Shown one piece after another: positions 34,505 to 43,380 of a DNA stretch of 64,000 nt. Below the pieces are notes generated by a model. It was not told the origin of the DNA, did no database searches, and saw nothing but the letters and a program-made list of their open reading frames with translations. The stretch's first letter is position 1; each line of letters starts with the position of its first letter. Made by a program: the position numbers and the translations under genes. Origin of the DNA: Hydrogenibacillus schlegelii (lineage in GTDB: Bacteria; Bacillota; Bacilli; Thermicanales; DSM-22653); assembly GCF_001653195.1 (NCBI RefSeq), contig NZ_JXBB01000003.1:18081-82080 (forward strand), written 5' to 3'.

Positions 34505-35572
34505 ATGGACGGCGAACGGTTTATCGCATCTCACCGGCTTCCGGAAGACGAGGAGCCGCCGACGCTCCGGCCGCGGACGTTTGACGAGTACGTCGGCCAG
34601 AAGCGGGTCAAAGAAAATCTCAAAGTGTACATCGAAGCGGCCCGGCGGCGCCGGGAGCCCCTCGATCACGTCCTCCTGTACGGCCCGCCGGGGCTCGGCA
34701 AGACGACGCTTGCGGGGATCATCGCCGCCGAACTCGGCGTACGCCTCCGGGTGACGACGGGGCCGGCGATCGAGCGGGCCGGCGATCTCGCGGCGATCCT
34801 CACCAACCTCGAGCCGGGCGATGTGCTCTTCATCGACGAGATCCACCGGCTGGCGAGGGCGGCCGAAGAAGTGCTTTACGCGGCGATGGAAGATTTTCGC
34901 CTGGACATCGTGATCGGCAAGGGGCCGATGGCGCGGACGCTCCGGCTGGATCTGCCGCCGTTTACGCTCATCGGCGCGACGACCCGGGCGGGGCTTTTGT
35001 CGGCGCCGCTTCGGGACCGCTTCGGCGTCATCCACCGGCTCGATTATTATGCGCCGGACGAACTCGAGGAGATCGTCCGGCGGTCGGCGGCCCGCCTCGG
35101 GATCGCCGTCGCGCCGGAGGCGGCCCGGGCGATCGCCGCCCGGGCCCGCGGCACGCCCCGGATCGCCAACCGGCTTCTCCGGCGGGTGCGGGACTTTGCC
35201 GAGGTGGAGGGCGACGGGACGATCACCCTCGCGGCGGCGGAACGGGCCCTCGACCGGATGGAGGTCGACCGCCTCGGCCTCGACCTCGTCGACCGGCGAT
35301 ATCTCACCGCCTTGATGGAGACGTACGCCGGCGGGCCGGCGGGGCTCGAGGCGATCGCCGCCTCCATCGGGGAAGACGCCCGGACGTTGGAGGATGTCGT
35401 CGAGCCGTACCTCCTCATGCTCGGCCTGATCGGCCGAACGCCCCGGGGGCGGATCGCCACCGAGCGGGCCTATCGTCACTTTGGCCTCGCGCCGCCGAGG
35501 CCGCCGGAGGAGGCCTCGGCGGCCGGGGACGCGGCGGTGCCGACGTTGTGGGACGCCGCTTGCGACGGTTAA
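34505..35572 (+). CDS. ruvB: Holliday junction branch-migration helicase RuvB
   Basis: 355 residues, AAA+ motor. [20 protein letters not shown], Walker [11 protein letters not shown], Walker [12 protein letters not shown], sensor [18 protein letters not shown] and arginine-finger region are all present, with a C-terminal winged helix ([18 protein letters not shown]). The 153 nt separating it from ruvA hold no other gene. Confidence 0.97.
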   Translation: MDGERFIASHRLPEDEEPPTLRPRTFDEYVGQKRVKENLKVYIEAARRRREPLDHVLLYGPPGLGKTTLAGIIAAELGVRLRVTTGPAIERAGDLAAILTNLEPGDVLFIDEIHRLARAAEEVLYAAMEDFRLDIVIGKGPMARTLRLDLPPFTLIGATTRAGLLSAPLRDRFGVIHRLDYYAPDELEEIVRRSAARLGIAVAPEAARAIAARARGTPRIANRLLRRVRDFAEVEGDGTITLAAAERALDRMEVDRLGLDLVDRRYLTALMETYAGGPAGLEAIAASIGEDARTLEDVVEPYLLMLGLIGRTPRGRIATERAYRHFGLAPPRPPEEASAAGDAAVPTLWDAACDG

Positions 35573-35594
35573 CGGCTAAAGGAGGGGGATGGTG

Positions 35595-35816
35595 ATGGGG
35601 ACGGGGTTTGCCCGATGGCTCATCGTCATCGGCATCGTGTTCATTGCGGTGGGGCTTCTCTGGTCGGCCCTCGGCCGCTTCTTTCCCCTCGGCCGGCTTC
35701 CGGGGGATTTTTACTGGGAAAAAGACGGCGTGAGCGTCTACTTTCCGCTGGCGACGTCGATCCTCGTGAGCATCGTGCTCTCCATCGTCCTGACGCTTCT
35801 CGTCCGGCTCCGCTGA
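35595..35816 (+). CDS. DUF2905 small membrane protein
   Basis: About 73 residues with two membrane helices flanking the conserved GRFFPLGRLPGDFYWEKDG motif typical of DUF2905. These genes commonly follow ruvB in Firmicutes; function unknown. ATG 35595 is better spaced from GGAGGGGG than ATG 35589. Confidence 0.88.
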   Translation: MGTGFARWLIVIGIVFIAVGLLWSALGRFFPLGRLPGDFYWEKDGVSVYFPLATSILVSIVLSIVLTLLVRLR

Positions 35817-35990
35817 GTCCGGCTGCGCCGACGGGCGGCCGGGGGCGCTGCCGTCCCGTCCTGCGGCGCACCGCCGGGCCGTCGGGCGGGCGCGACCGAA
35901 CGCGGGTGGATCACGGTTTGCCGAGGCTCGGCGCCGGCGGGACTACCGCCCGGCGACCGGGCGCCTTCGGCCCGGAAAGGAGAGGCTAAG

Positions 35991-38264
35991 GTGCCCCGGC
36001 GATGGCTTCGCTGGTTGATCCTCATCGTCGCCCTCTTGCTCACCCTCTCGTTCATCCTGCCGTATTTTGTGCCGTTTTTCGCCCTGGCCTCCCCCTCCGA
36101 CGGGCCGACGGTCCGGATCGCCCTCTTTCTGGAGACGGCCGACGGCCGGCTTCCGGCGATCGACGACGTGACCGTCACCGCCGTCGACCTCGCCCGACGG
36201 GAAGTGAACGGCGGGCTCCGGCCGAGTTTCGCCGGCGTGGCGCTCCCGCCGGCGGGGAACGATCGGACGAGCCTCCGCCTTGGGCTGAACGGCTACCGAC
36301 TCCGGCTTTTGGAGACGCCCAATCCGGAGGAGGCGCTTCGGGCGGCCCAGTTTTTCTCCACCAAGGGGCTGAAGACGGTGCTTACGACCGCGACCGCCGG
36401 CGGGAAGACCGTGTACCGGCTGGAAAGCCCCGCCTACGCCGCCCTGTCCGGCGGGGGGAGCCGGCCGAACGCCCTAGCTGCCGTCGAGCCGGCTTACCGA
36501 CAGGCGCTGGCCGCCTTCCGCCCCGGCGCACAGCCCAGGCGGATCGGCCCGTGGGGCTTTTTTGCCGCTTTCGAGTCCCCTGAGAAGGCCGCCGCCGCGG
36601 CGGACCGGCTGCAGGCGGCCGGTTACGAGGCGGTTTTGGCGTATCGGGTGCAAAACGGAAAAGCGGCCGTCGGCGTTTTTTTCGGCGCGGCGGCCGACGA
36701 GGCGGGGCGGACGGCGCTTCTCGGGGAGATCGGTCCGCGCCTCGCCGCGCTCCTCGGCGCCTCGGCGAAGCCGGACCCGGTCGGGCCGACCGACCCGGTC
36801 GTCTTGAGCGAACGGGACGTCCTTTTCGGCGCGCCGGGGAACGCCGTCGAGCGGCTTCGGGTGCCCCTCGCCGGCGAGCTCGCCGTCGCCTCGGGCGGCG
36901 GCGCCGTTCGGGTCGAGGAGAAAAAGGACGGCCGATCGTACCGCGGCCAGATCGTCGTCACGGCGGCCTCCGGCCGCCTGGCGGTGATCAACGCTCTGCC
37001 GGTGGAGGCCTATCTCTACGGCGTCGTCGGCGTTGAAATGGCGAGCGGGTGGCCGATGGAGGCGCTAAAGGCGCAGGCGGTCCTCGCCCGGACGTACGCC
37101 CTCGGCAATCTGAAAAAATACGGCGTGGCCGACCTGTCGGATACGACTTACGATCAGGCGTATGAAGGCCTCGACCGGGAGGCGGCGGACGTCCGGCAGG
37201 CGGTCGACGCCACCCGCGGCGAGGTGCTCACCGTCGGCGGCCGCCCGGCCCAGGCGCTTTACTCGAGCAACGCCGGCGGGATGAGCGCCCATGGGACGGA
37301 AGTGTGGGGGAACGACGTCTCTTATCTTCGGCCGGTGCCGAGCCCCGACGACGCCCCGCTTCGGGCGGCGCCCCTCTGGTACCGGATTCAGCGGTCCGAC
37401 GGCCGCATCGGCTACGTCCACGGCGCCTACGTCCGGCCGACCGGCGGGACGAACGCCGCCGGCTTCCCCTACGGGATCGTCACCGGTGATAACGTCAACT
37501 TCCGGCCGTCCCCGGGGACGGAGCGGGCGCCGATCGGGACGCTGGCGAAGGGGGAGTACGTCGTCCTGCTGGAGGCCGTCCGGCAGAACAACGCCTACCG
37601 CTGGATGGAGCGGCCGTACACCGGTCTTGAGCTGATGCAGATGTTGAACGATCGGGCGGCCGCCGCCCTTCCGGCGCCGCTGACGGTGCCGGTGGAGCGG
37701 CTGGCCGTCGCCGAGCGGGGACCGAGCGGCCGCGTGCTCGCCCTCGCCGTCGACGACCTGCTCCTTCGTCCGAAGGCGCCGGATTCCTTTCGCGCCTTTC
37801 TCGCCCCCCGCGGGGAGGCCGGCGTCCGGAGCACCCGGTTTGACGTCGAAGCGATGGGCGAGCTGGCGATCTTGGGCGCCGGCGGGCGTCTTCGGGCCCT
37901 CCCGGAAAAGGGCGCCGCCGTCTCGGCCGTGCAAAGCGGCGGCCGGGTGACGGCCAGCGTGGGGGGGCCGTCCGGTGAGATCGTCCTCCTCGGCGGGAAG
38001 CCGGCAGGCGTCGCCGGCGCCCGTCTTTCGGCAGCGCTTCCGGCGAGCTTTGCCCTGCTGGAGGATGAGGGCGCCCTCGCCCCGGACGGCCGGCCGGTGC
38101 GGGTGGCGAGCCTGGTGCCGGCCTTCCGGCTGGTCGGTTACGGTTACGGCCACGGCCTCGGCCTGTCCCAGTACGGCGCCAAGGCGCTCGCCGAGGCCGG
38201 AAAAAGCTACGCATCCATCCTGCAGCACTACTTTCAAGGAGCGGCCCTCGAGCGGCGATACTGA
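35991..38264 (+). CDS. Large SpoIID/LytB domain protein
   Basis: 757 residues with an N-terminal membrane anchor (about 6-33). Two SPOR-like alternating segments follow (about 95-155 and 180-245). The SpoIID/LytB domain begins near 290; its core LPVEAYLYGVVGVEMASGWP and KAQAVLARTYAL carries the catalytic Glu. An SH3b-like insertion is visible at VTGDNVNFRPSPGTERAPIG, and the domain closes with YGYGHGLGLSQYGAKALAEAG. SpoIID is a lytic transglycosylase acting during engulfment. This paralogue beside ruvB and queA is common in the order, and its exact role is unclear. GTG start after AAAGGAG. Confidence 0.85.
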   Translation: MPRRWLRWLILIVALLLTLSFILPYFVPFFALASPSDGPTVRIALFLETADGRLPAIDDVTVTAVDLARREVNGGLRPSFAGVALPPAGNDRTSLRLGLNGYRLRLLETPNPEEALRAAQFFSTKGLKTVLTTATAGGKTVYRLESPAYAALSGGGSRPNALAAVEPAYRQALAAFRPGAQPRRIGPWGFFAAFESPEKAAAAADRLQAAGYEAVLAYRVQNGKAAVGVFFGAAADEAGRTALLGEIGPRLAALLGASAKPDPVGPTDPVVLSERDVLFGAPGNAVERLRVPLAGELAVASGGGAVRVEEKKDGRSYRGQIVVTAASGRLAVINALPVEAYLYGVVGVEMASGWPMEALKAQAVLARTYALGNLKKYGVADLSDTTYDQAYEGLDREAADVRQAVDATRGEVLTVGGRPAQALYSSNAGGMSAHGTEVWGNDVSYLRPVPSPDDAPLRAAPLWYRIQRSDGRIGYVHGAYVRPTGGTNAAGFPYGIVTGDNVNFRPSPGTERAPIGTLAKGEYVVLLEAVRQNNAYRWMERPYTGLELMQMLNDRAAAALPAPLTVPVERLAVAERGPSGRVLALAVDDLLLRPKAPDSFRAFLAPRGEAGVRSTRFDVEAMGELAILGAGGRLRALPEKGAAVSAVQSGGRVTASVGGPSGEIVLLGGKPAGVAGARLSAALPASFALLEDEGALAPDGRPVRVASLVPAFRLVGYGYGHGLGLSQYGAKALAEAGKSYASILQHYFQGAALERRY

Positions 38265-38344
38265 GGCGCGCCGACCCAGGCGCTCGTTCCGGCGATGCGC
38301 ATTGCCGGCGGTCCGATCGGCGCCGGGGAGCATCCCACCACGCA

Positions 38345-38378
38345 AAAAACGGCCCATCGCGAAGGATGGGCCGTTTTT
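38345..38378. terminator. Bidirectional terminator between SpoIID-like gene and glycan operon
   Basis: A 14-bp stem (38345-38358 with 38365-38378) carries five As on one side and five Ts on the other, around a 6-nt loop. It separates convergent transcription units. Confidence 0.9.
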
Positions 38379-38383
38379 ATGGC

Positions 38384-39448
38384 TCACCGGCCGGCGGCCT
38401 CCCGGCTTTGCCGGTCGAGGACGGTCCGGTAGGCGGCGACGTATCCTTCCGCCATCGCCCGGTAGGAAAACCGCGCTTCGGCCCGCCGGCGGATCAAGCG
38501 GCGGTCGAGGACGGGAATCCGCTCGAGCGCCCGCACCGCCTCGTCGACGGTATCGACGACGAAGCCCGTCACGCCGTCTTCGACGACCTCCGGCACTGCG
38601 CCGCGGCGGAAGCCGACGACCGGCGTCCCGGTGGCCTGGGCTTCCGCCAGCACGAGGCCGAACGGCTCGGGCGCCCGGACGAGGTGCAGGAGGGCATACG
38701 CCCGTCCGAGAAGCACGTCCCGCTCCTTCGGACCGACCTCGCCGACGTACTCGACGGTCCGGCCGTCGATCGCCGGCCGGATGCGGGTCTCAAAAAATTC
38801 CCGTTCCCCCTCCGGGACGGGGCCGGCGAGGATGAGCCGCCGCCCGCTCCTTCGGGCGACCTCGATCGCGAGGTCTGCTCCCTTTACCCGGCCGACGCGA
38901 CCGAGGAAGACGAGGTCTTCACCCGGCGTCTCCACCGGCGTAAACGCGTCCAGCCGGATGCCGTTGTAGACGGTGGCCACGTAGTTAAGCTCCGGGGCCC
39001 CCGCCCGCTCCGCGTCGCTGATCGACACGTACGGCAGGTGCCGAAAGCGGCGATAGGCCGCCCGGGCGTCGGGCTCGAGGAGCGCCGCGCCGTGGAGGGT
39101 CGTGAGGACCGGCGTCCGGATGAGGCCGGCGAACGGAAGCGGCAGGTAGTTGTGGTGGTTGTGCAAAAGATCAAGGCCGAGGGCGTCGGCGGCCGCGAGG
39201 GCGTGTCCGATGTGGATGAGCTCGTACGGCCGCGGCGGCAGATCCGGCCGCTCCGAGAGGGGCCCCGGCACGACGGCGACGAGCCGGCCGGCCGGCCGGC
39301 TGTCGGCGGTGGCGAAGACGACGACGTCGTGCCCGAGCTCGACGAGCCCTTGGGCCAGGTTGGCGACGACGAGCTCCCAGGGCCCGTATTTGTCCGGCGG
39401 CGTCCGGTGGGCGACCGGCGCGAGAAGCCCGATACGAAGTTTTGTCAT
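38384..39448 (-). CDS. GT4 family glycosyltransferase
   Basis: 354 residues, GT-B fold. LRIGLLAPVAHRTPPDKYGP carries the N-terminal acceptor loop; the C-terminal half has VFLGRVGRVKGADLAIEVA and EPFGLVLAEAQATGTPVVGF, the retaining GT4 EX7E motif. It is the last gene of the operon from 42912. Donor and acceptor are unknown. The ATG at 39448 is used because of spacing from CGGGGG. Confidence 0.87.
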   Translation of the reverse strand: MTKLRIGLLAPVAHRTPPDKYGPWELVVANLAQGLVELGHDVVVFATADSRPAGRLVAVVPGPLSERPDLPPRPYELIHIGHALAAADALGLDLLHNHHNYLPLPFAGLIRTPVLTTLHGAALLEPDARAAYRRFRHLPYVSISDAERAGAPELNYVATVYNGIRLDAFTPVETPGEDLVFLGRVGRVKGADLAIEVARRSGRRLILAGPVPEGEREFFETRIRPAIDGRTVEYVGEVGPKERDVLLGRAYALLHLVRAPEPFGLVLAEAQATGTPVVGFRRGAVPEVVEDGVTGFVVDTVDEAVRALERIPVLDRRLIRRRAEARFSYRAMAEGYVAAYRTVLDRQSREAAGR

Positions 39449-39462
39449 CAACATCCCCCGGC

Positions 39463-40659
39463 TCAGCGGACCGGCGCCGCCGCACGGGACAGCGTCCGGT
39501 CGATCCAGACGGCATCCCCCTCGGCGCGAATCCGCCAGGCGGCCGTCCCGGCCGACGCCGAGCGGGCGAGGGTGGCAAGGTGCCGCTCTTCGGTGAGCAG
39601 GTAGCTCAAAAGCGCCTCAGCGCCGGCGTTTTCGTTCGGCCCCGTCGGCGAAAGCCCGTCGTAGGCCGCCCCCTCCTCGGCGTCGACCATCGGCACGCCG
39701 AGGGCGTTGGCGCCGTAAAACCAGTCTCGGGCGGCCCGGACGGCCTCGGCGTACCGCCCGTCGCCGGTCGACGCGTGGGCGGCGTCGGCGGCCAGGGCGA
39801 GCTTGAAAACGTCCAGCGGCTGGGCGTCCCACTCGGCGATTCGATCGCGGCTCCCCCAGCCGCGATTCCCGACCGGCCGGACGACCGGCGGATGACCGTA
39901 GTAGGTGAGGCCGAGGAGAAAATCGAGCGCTTCGATCGCCACCGACCGGGCCTCTCGATTCCCGGTCGCCCGCGCCGCCTTGAGGAGCCCCCACGGCAGG
40001 ATGCCGTTGGCGTAGGTGAGCCGAGGTTCAAACCACCGCCACCGACCGTCGCTCTCCTGAGCAAACCGTTCCAGGAGGGTGCGCGTGCCCCGTTCGAGGA
40101 AGCGAAGGAGCGCCTCCCGCTCCTCCCCGTCGCCGCCTGCCCCCGGCCGGCGGGCTTCCGCCGTAAGCGCCCGAAGCCGTTCGGCGGCGGCGGCGAGGGC
40201 GTAGGCGATGCCGCGGGAAGCCGTGATCGTCTCGACCACCGGAAGCGCCCGGCGGAAGAGCATCGCCGCCACCCGCCGGTGCGCTCGCTTCGGCAGCGTC
40301 CGGGCCGCGTAGGCGAGGGCATAGAGGGCCCGTCCCTGCGTGTCGTCCGACGGCGGCCGGGCTTCTTTTTCCCGGGTGTAGTGAAAATCGTTGTGGAAGT
40401 GGCCGTCCGGCTCTTGGGCCCAGGCGAGGAAGGCGAGGGTCGTCTCGGCGACCGCCAGCAGCCGCCGTTTGAGCTCGCCGTCCGGGAGGCGGCGGGCCCA
40501 GGCGGCGGTGAGCCAGAGGGCCCGGGCATTGTCGTCCGTCGTGTAGCCTTCCCGTCGCTTCGGCACGAGAAAGGCCGCGTGCTCCAAAAGGCCCGTGTCG
40601 TCCGTCATGCGGAACAGGTGACGGAACGAGACGCGCCAAGCGATCGGAAGCTCACCCAT
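39463..40659 (-). CDS. Glycosidase-like alpha/alpha-barrel protein
   Basis: About 398 residues, helical throughout with repeated Trp/Tyr-rich helices. YTTDDNARALWLTAAW, DGHFHNDFHYTREKE, SDDTQGRALYALAYAAR and TYANGILPWGLLKAA resemble (alpha/alpha)6-barrel glycosidase-like proteins encoded with GT4 enzymes. No known catalytic pair can be named with confidence; hydrolysis, phosphorolysis or a scaffolding role are all open. The start overlaps the GT4 gene stop by 8 nt. Confidence 0.7.
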   Translation of the reverse strand: MGELPIAWRVSFRHLFRMTDDTGLLEHAAFLVPKRREGYTTDDNARALWLTAAWARRLPDGELKRRLLAVAETTLAFLAWAQEPDGHFHNDFHYTREKEARPPSDDTQGRALYALAYAARTLPKRAHRRVAAMLFRRALPVVETITASRGIAYALAAAAERLRALTAEARRPGAGGDGEEREALLRFLERGTRTLLERFAQESDGRWRWFEPRLTYANGILPWGLLKAARATGNREARSVAIEALDFLLGLTYYGHPPVVRPVGNRGWGSRDRIAEWDAQPLDVFKLALAADAAHASTGDGRYAEAVRAARDWFYGANALGVPMVDAEEGAAYDGLSPTGPNENAGAEALLSYLLTEERHLATLARSASAGTAAWRIRAEGDAVWIDRTLSRAAAPVR

Positions 40660-41812
40660 GGGACGCGATCCGCTCCTTTCTCCCGGCGATTTCGCTGGCA
40701 AGGGCGTAGAAGCGGGCTCCGACCCGGGGCCACCGCATGCCGGCGCCGACGGCCTTCAGGCGGGCGGCGAGCGCCTCCCGGGCTGCATCGTCGCGAAGCA
40801 GGCGCCCAAGCCGCTCGGCCCAGGCAACCTCGTCGCCGTACGGTACGAGGAGGTCCGGAAAGTCCCGAAGGAGATCCCGGGCGTACGCGTACGGCGTCGA
40901 CAGCGTCGGCCGACCGAGGCCGACGGCATAGGCGAGCGTCCCGCTTGTGATCTGCCCGAGGCCGGGATACGGCGTCACGTACACGTCCGCCAGGCTCAAA
41001 AGTTCCACCAGTTCCGGCTCGTCCAAAAAGCGGTCGATCAAAAGGACGCGCTCGGCGATTCCCAGGCGCTCCGCGAGGGCGACGAGGGACTCCCGGTACG
41101 CTTCGCCTTCGGCCTTTTTTACTTCCGGATGGGTCTGGCCGGCGATGATGTAGACCGCATCCGGCACGTCGGCGACGACCCGGGCGAAGGCGGGAAGGAA
41201 GCGGTCGATGCCTTTCCCCGGCGACAGAAGCCCGAAGGTGAGGACGACCTTCCGGCCGGCGACGCCCCACTTGGCCTTGAGCGCCTCTGCCGGCGCTTCG
41301 AGGGGGGCCGGCGCGCCGTGGGGGAGATACCGCACGGCGCGCGGCGAGACGGGATACTGACGGGTGATCCACTCGATGCCGAGGCGGTTCATGACGACGA
41401 GGCGGGTGCTCAGCCGGACGATATCGCCGAGGACGTCGGAATACGGCGGCGTCGGCCGGTCGAACACCGTGTGCAGCGTCGTGATGACCGGTTTTTTCAG
41501 CCGTTCCAAGAAGGGGATGATCATCCGGCCGGCTTCGCCGCCGAAGATGCCGAACTCGTGCTGGAGGCTGACGACGTCGACGTCGGAGGCGTTCACCGCG
41601 TCGGCGGCCCGAAGGTAGGCGTCCGGATCGTGCTTCGGAAGCGGCCAGATCTCCGGACCAGACGGCGTCCAGGCGTCCGGGAAGACCGACAGCACCGGAA
41701 GCTCCGCCGGCGAAAGGGGGAGAGACCGCATCATCCCCTCGCGAAGATGGGACGTATAGGTCGCGATGCCGCACTTCGTCGGCGGAAAGGTACTGACGAA
41801 AAGAAGCTTCAT
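40652..41812 (-). CDS. GT4 family glycosyltransferase
   Basis: 386 residues, GT-B fold. MKLLFVSTFPPTKCGIATYT is the N-terminal loop seen in GT4 enzymes; QHEFGIFGGE, FGLLSPGKGIDRFLPAF and SGTLAYAVGLGRPTLST follow. The start at 41812 overlaps the pyrophosphorylase stop by 4 nt. The upstream in-frame extension is an antisense-like Arg/Gly run and is excluded. Confidence 0.88.
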   Translation of the reverse strand: MKLLFVSTFPPTKCGIATYTSHLREGMMRSLPLSPAELPVLSVFPDAWTPSGPEIWPLPKHDPDAYLRAADAVNASDVDVVSLQHEFGIFGGEAGRMIIPFLERLKKPVITTLHTVFDRPTPPYSDVLGDIVRLSTRLVVMNRLGIEWITRQYPVSPRAVRYLPHGAPAPLEAPAEALKAKWGVAGRKVVLTFGLLSPGKGIDRFLPAFARVVADVPDAVYIIAGQTHPEVKKAEGEAYRESLVALAERLGIAERVLLIDRFLDEPELVELLSLADVYVTPYPGLGQITSGTLAYAVGLGRPTLSTPYAYARDLLRDFPDLLVPYGDEVAWAERLGRLLRDDAAREALAARLKAVGAGMRWPRVGARFYALASEIAGRKERIASHG

Positions 41813-42912
41813 GGCCGCGCCACCGCTTTCCCGGGCACCGGGGCCTCCATCCGTTCCGGTCGCACCGCCGCGAGGGATCGGGCCGAGCGGCCGAGTTTGA
41901 TCACCGCGCCGGCGATGATGAGCCCGAGGGGCGTCTCGGCCCGGTCGCCGAGGATGCTGTCGTGCACCGTACACGACGGCGCGACGGCGGCGCCGTTCCA
42001 GAGGATCGTCCGGACGATTTCCGCTTCGTCGCCGATGCGGGCGCCGTCCCCGATGACGGCGTACGGACCGACGACGGCGCCGTCGCCGAGGTAGACGCCG
42101 TCCCCGATCAGAACCGGCGGCCGGAGGACGACCCCCTTCCCGAGGCGCACCCGCCGGCCGAGGCGGATCCCCGGTTCCGCTTCCGGCGGAAGGAGCGGCA
42201 GGGCAAAGCGGCCGTCCAGGAGGTCCCAGTGGGCGGCGCGATAGCGCTCCGGCGTTCCGATGTCCTTCCAGTACCCGCTCAGGCGGGCGCCGTAGATCCG
42301 TTCGCCGGCGTCGATGAGCGCCGGGAACGTCTCCCGTTCGATGGAAACTTCCCGACCGGGCGGGATCGCCCGGAGCGCCGCTTTTTCCATGACGTAGACG
42401 CCGGCGTTGATGAGATTCGACGGCGCTTCTTCCCGGCGGGGCTTTTCGACGAAACGGCGGATGCGGCCGTTTTCCTCGAGGGCGACGACGCCGTAGGCGC
42501 TCGGGTCGTCCACTTCGGTGAGGCCGATCGTGACAAGCGCCCGTCGCATATCATGGAAGCGAACGAGGGGTTGCACGTCGATCAGGTGCACGACGTCGGC
42601 GTTGACGACGAGAAATCGCTCTTCGAGGAACGCTTCGGCATTTTTGATCGCGCCGGCCGTGCCGAGGAGCGTCTCTTCCCGCGCGTAGACGATCTCCACC
42701 CCCAGCCGCCGCCCGTCGCCGAAGTGACGTTCGATCACTTCGGGAAAATGTTTCACCGCGAGGACAAAACGCGAGACGCCTTCGTTTTTGAGATGCCGGA
42801 TCAGGGATTCCAACCAGGGGCGATTGCCGAGCGGTGCCATCGGCTTCGGGAGATCGTCGGTGAGCGGTCTAAGCCGCGTGCCGAGACCGCCTGCCAGAAG
42901 CAATGCCTGCAC
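41809..42912 (-). CDS. Sugar-nucleotide pyrophosphorylase with left-handed beta-helix domain
   Basis: 367 residues. The nucleotidyltransferase signature VQALLLAGGLGTRLRPLTDDL is followed by PKPMAPLGNRP, and VEKPRREEAPSNLINAGVYV. The C-terminal third holds hexapeptide repeats (IGDGVYLGDGAVVGPYAVIGD). Length and layout match mannose-1-phosphate guanylyltransferase or glucose-1-phosphate nucleotidyltransferase; the nucleotide cannot be decided. The GTG start follows AAGGAGGG. First gene of the glycan operon, presumably making its activated sugar. Confidence 0.85.
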   Translation of the reverse strand: MQALLLAGGLGTRLRPLTDDLPKPMAPLGNRPWLESLIRHLKNEGVSRFVLAVKHFPEVIERHFGDGRRLGVEIVYAREETLLGTAGAIKNAEAFLEERFLVVNADVVHLIDVQPLVRFHDMRRALVTIGLTEVDDPSAYGVVALEENGRIRRFVEKPRREEAPSNLINAGVYVMEKAALRAIPPGREVSIERETFPALIDAGERIYGARLSGYWKDIGTPERYRAAHWDLLDGRFALPLLPPEAEPGIRLGRRVRLGKGVVLRPPVLIGDGVYLGDGAVVGPYAVIGDGARIGDEAEIVRTILWNGAAVAPSCTVHDSILGDRAETPLGLIIAGAVIKLGRSARSLAAVRPERMEAPVPGKAVARP

Positions 42913-43035
42913 GTCGAATCCCTCCTTTTTCGTACCCGCCGGGTCCGCGCGCCGGTCCGGCGGGCGCATCACCGGGCGATCGACCTTTTGCCCTCCGCGA
43001 CGAACGACGGGGCGCTGGGGGATTATGTCAATATC

Positions 43036-43064
43036 ATTATGTTCGTCTTTTCCCCGCGCGTCAA
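43036..43064 (-). promoter_or_regulatory. Promoter of the glycan operon
   Basis: On the minus strand TTGACG (43064-43059) and CATAAT (43041-43036) are 17 bp apart. The leader to GTG 42912 is about 115 nt, and CATAAT is repeated 14 nt downstream. Confidence 0.65.
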
Positions 43065-43251
43065 GGGTTCGGTCAAAAAAGGTCAAACTCGGTCCGTTGA
43101 TGCGGCGCCGGGGAACGGTCTCATGGCCGCGCCGTTCGGCGGCCCCGGACCAAACCTTGGCCGATGAACGCTGCCGCTGCGCCGGACCGCTGCCTCGGGC
43201 GCGCTCCTAGTGTGGCCCGAAGCGGAGCGATTCTATCCCTCCGGACCTCTC

Positions 43252-43280
43252 TTTACAGTCTCCGGTTCGAACGCTATAGT
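43252..43280 (+). promoter_or_regulatory. Promoter of the DUF1861 gene
   Basis: TTTACA (43252-43257) and TATAGT (43275-43280) with 17 bp spacing, about 100 nt before the GTG start. It is back to back with the glycan operon promoter about 190 bp away; the rest of this 468-bp gap shows no gene. Confidence 0.68.
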
Positions 43281-43380
43281 ATGTGAGGATTGTTCGTCCA
43301 CTCTGTCGGGCGGCCGCCAAAATAACCCGTTCGGAGCGGGGCACACACTAAACGGGACATCCGGGTGAGGGGGGTCGGCG

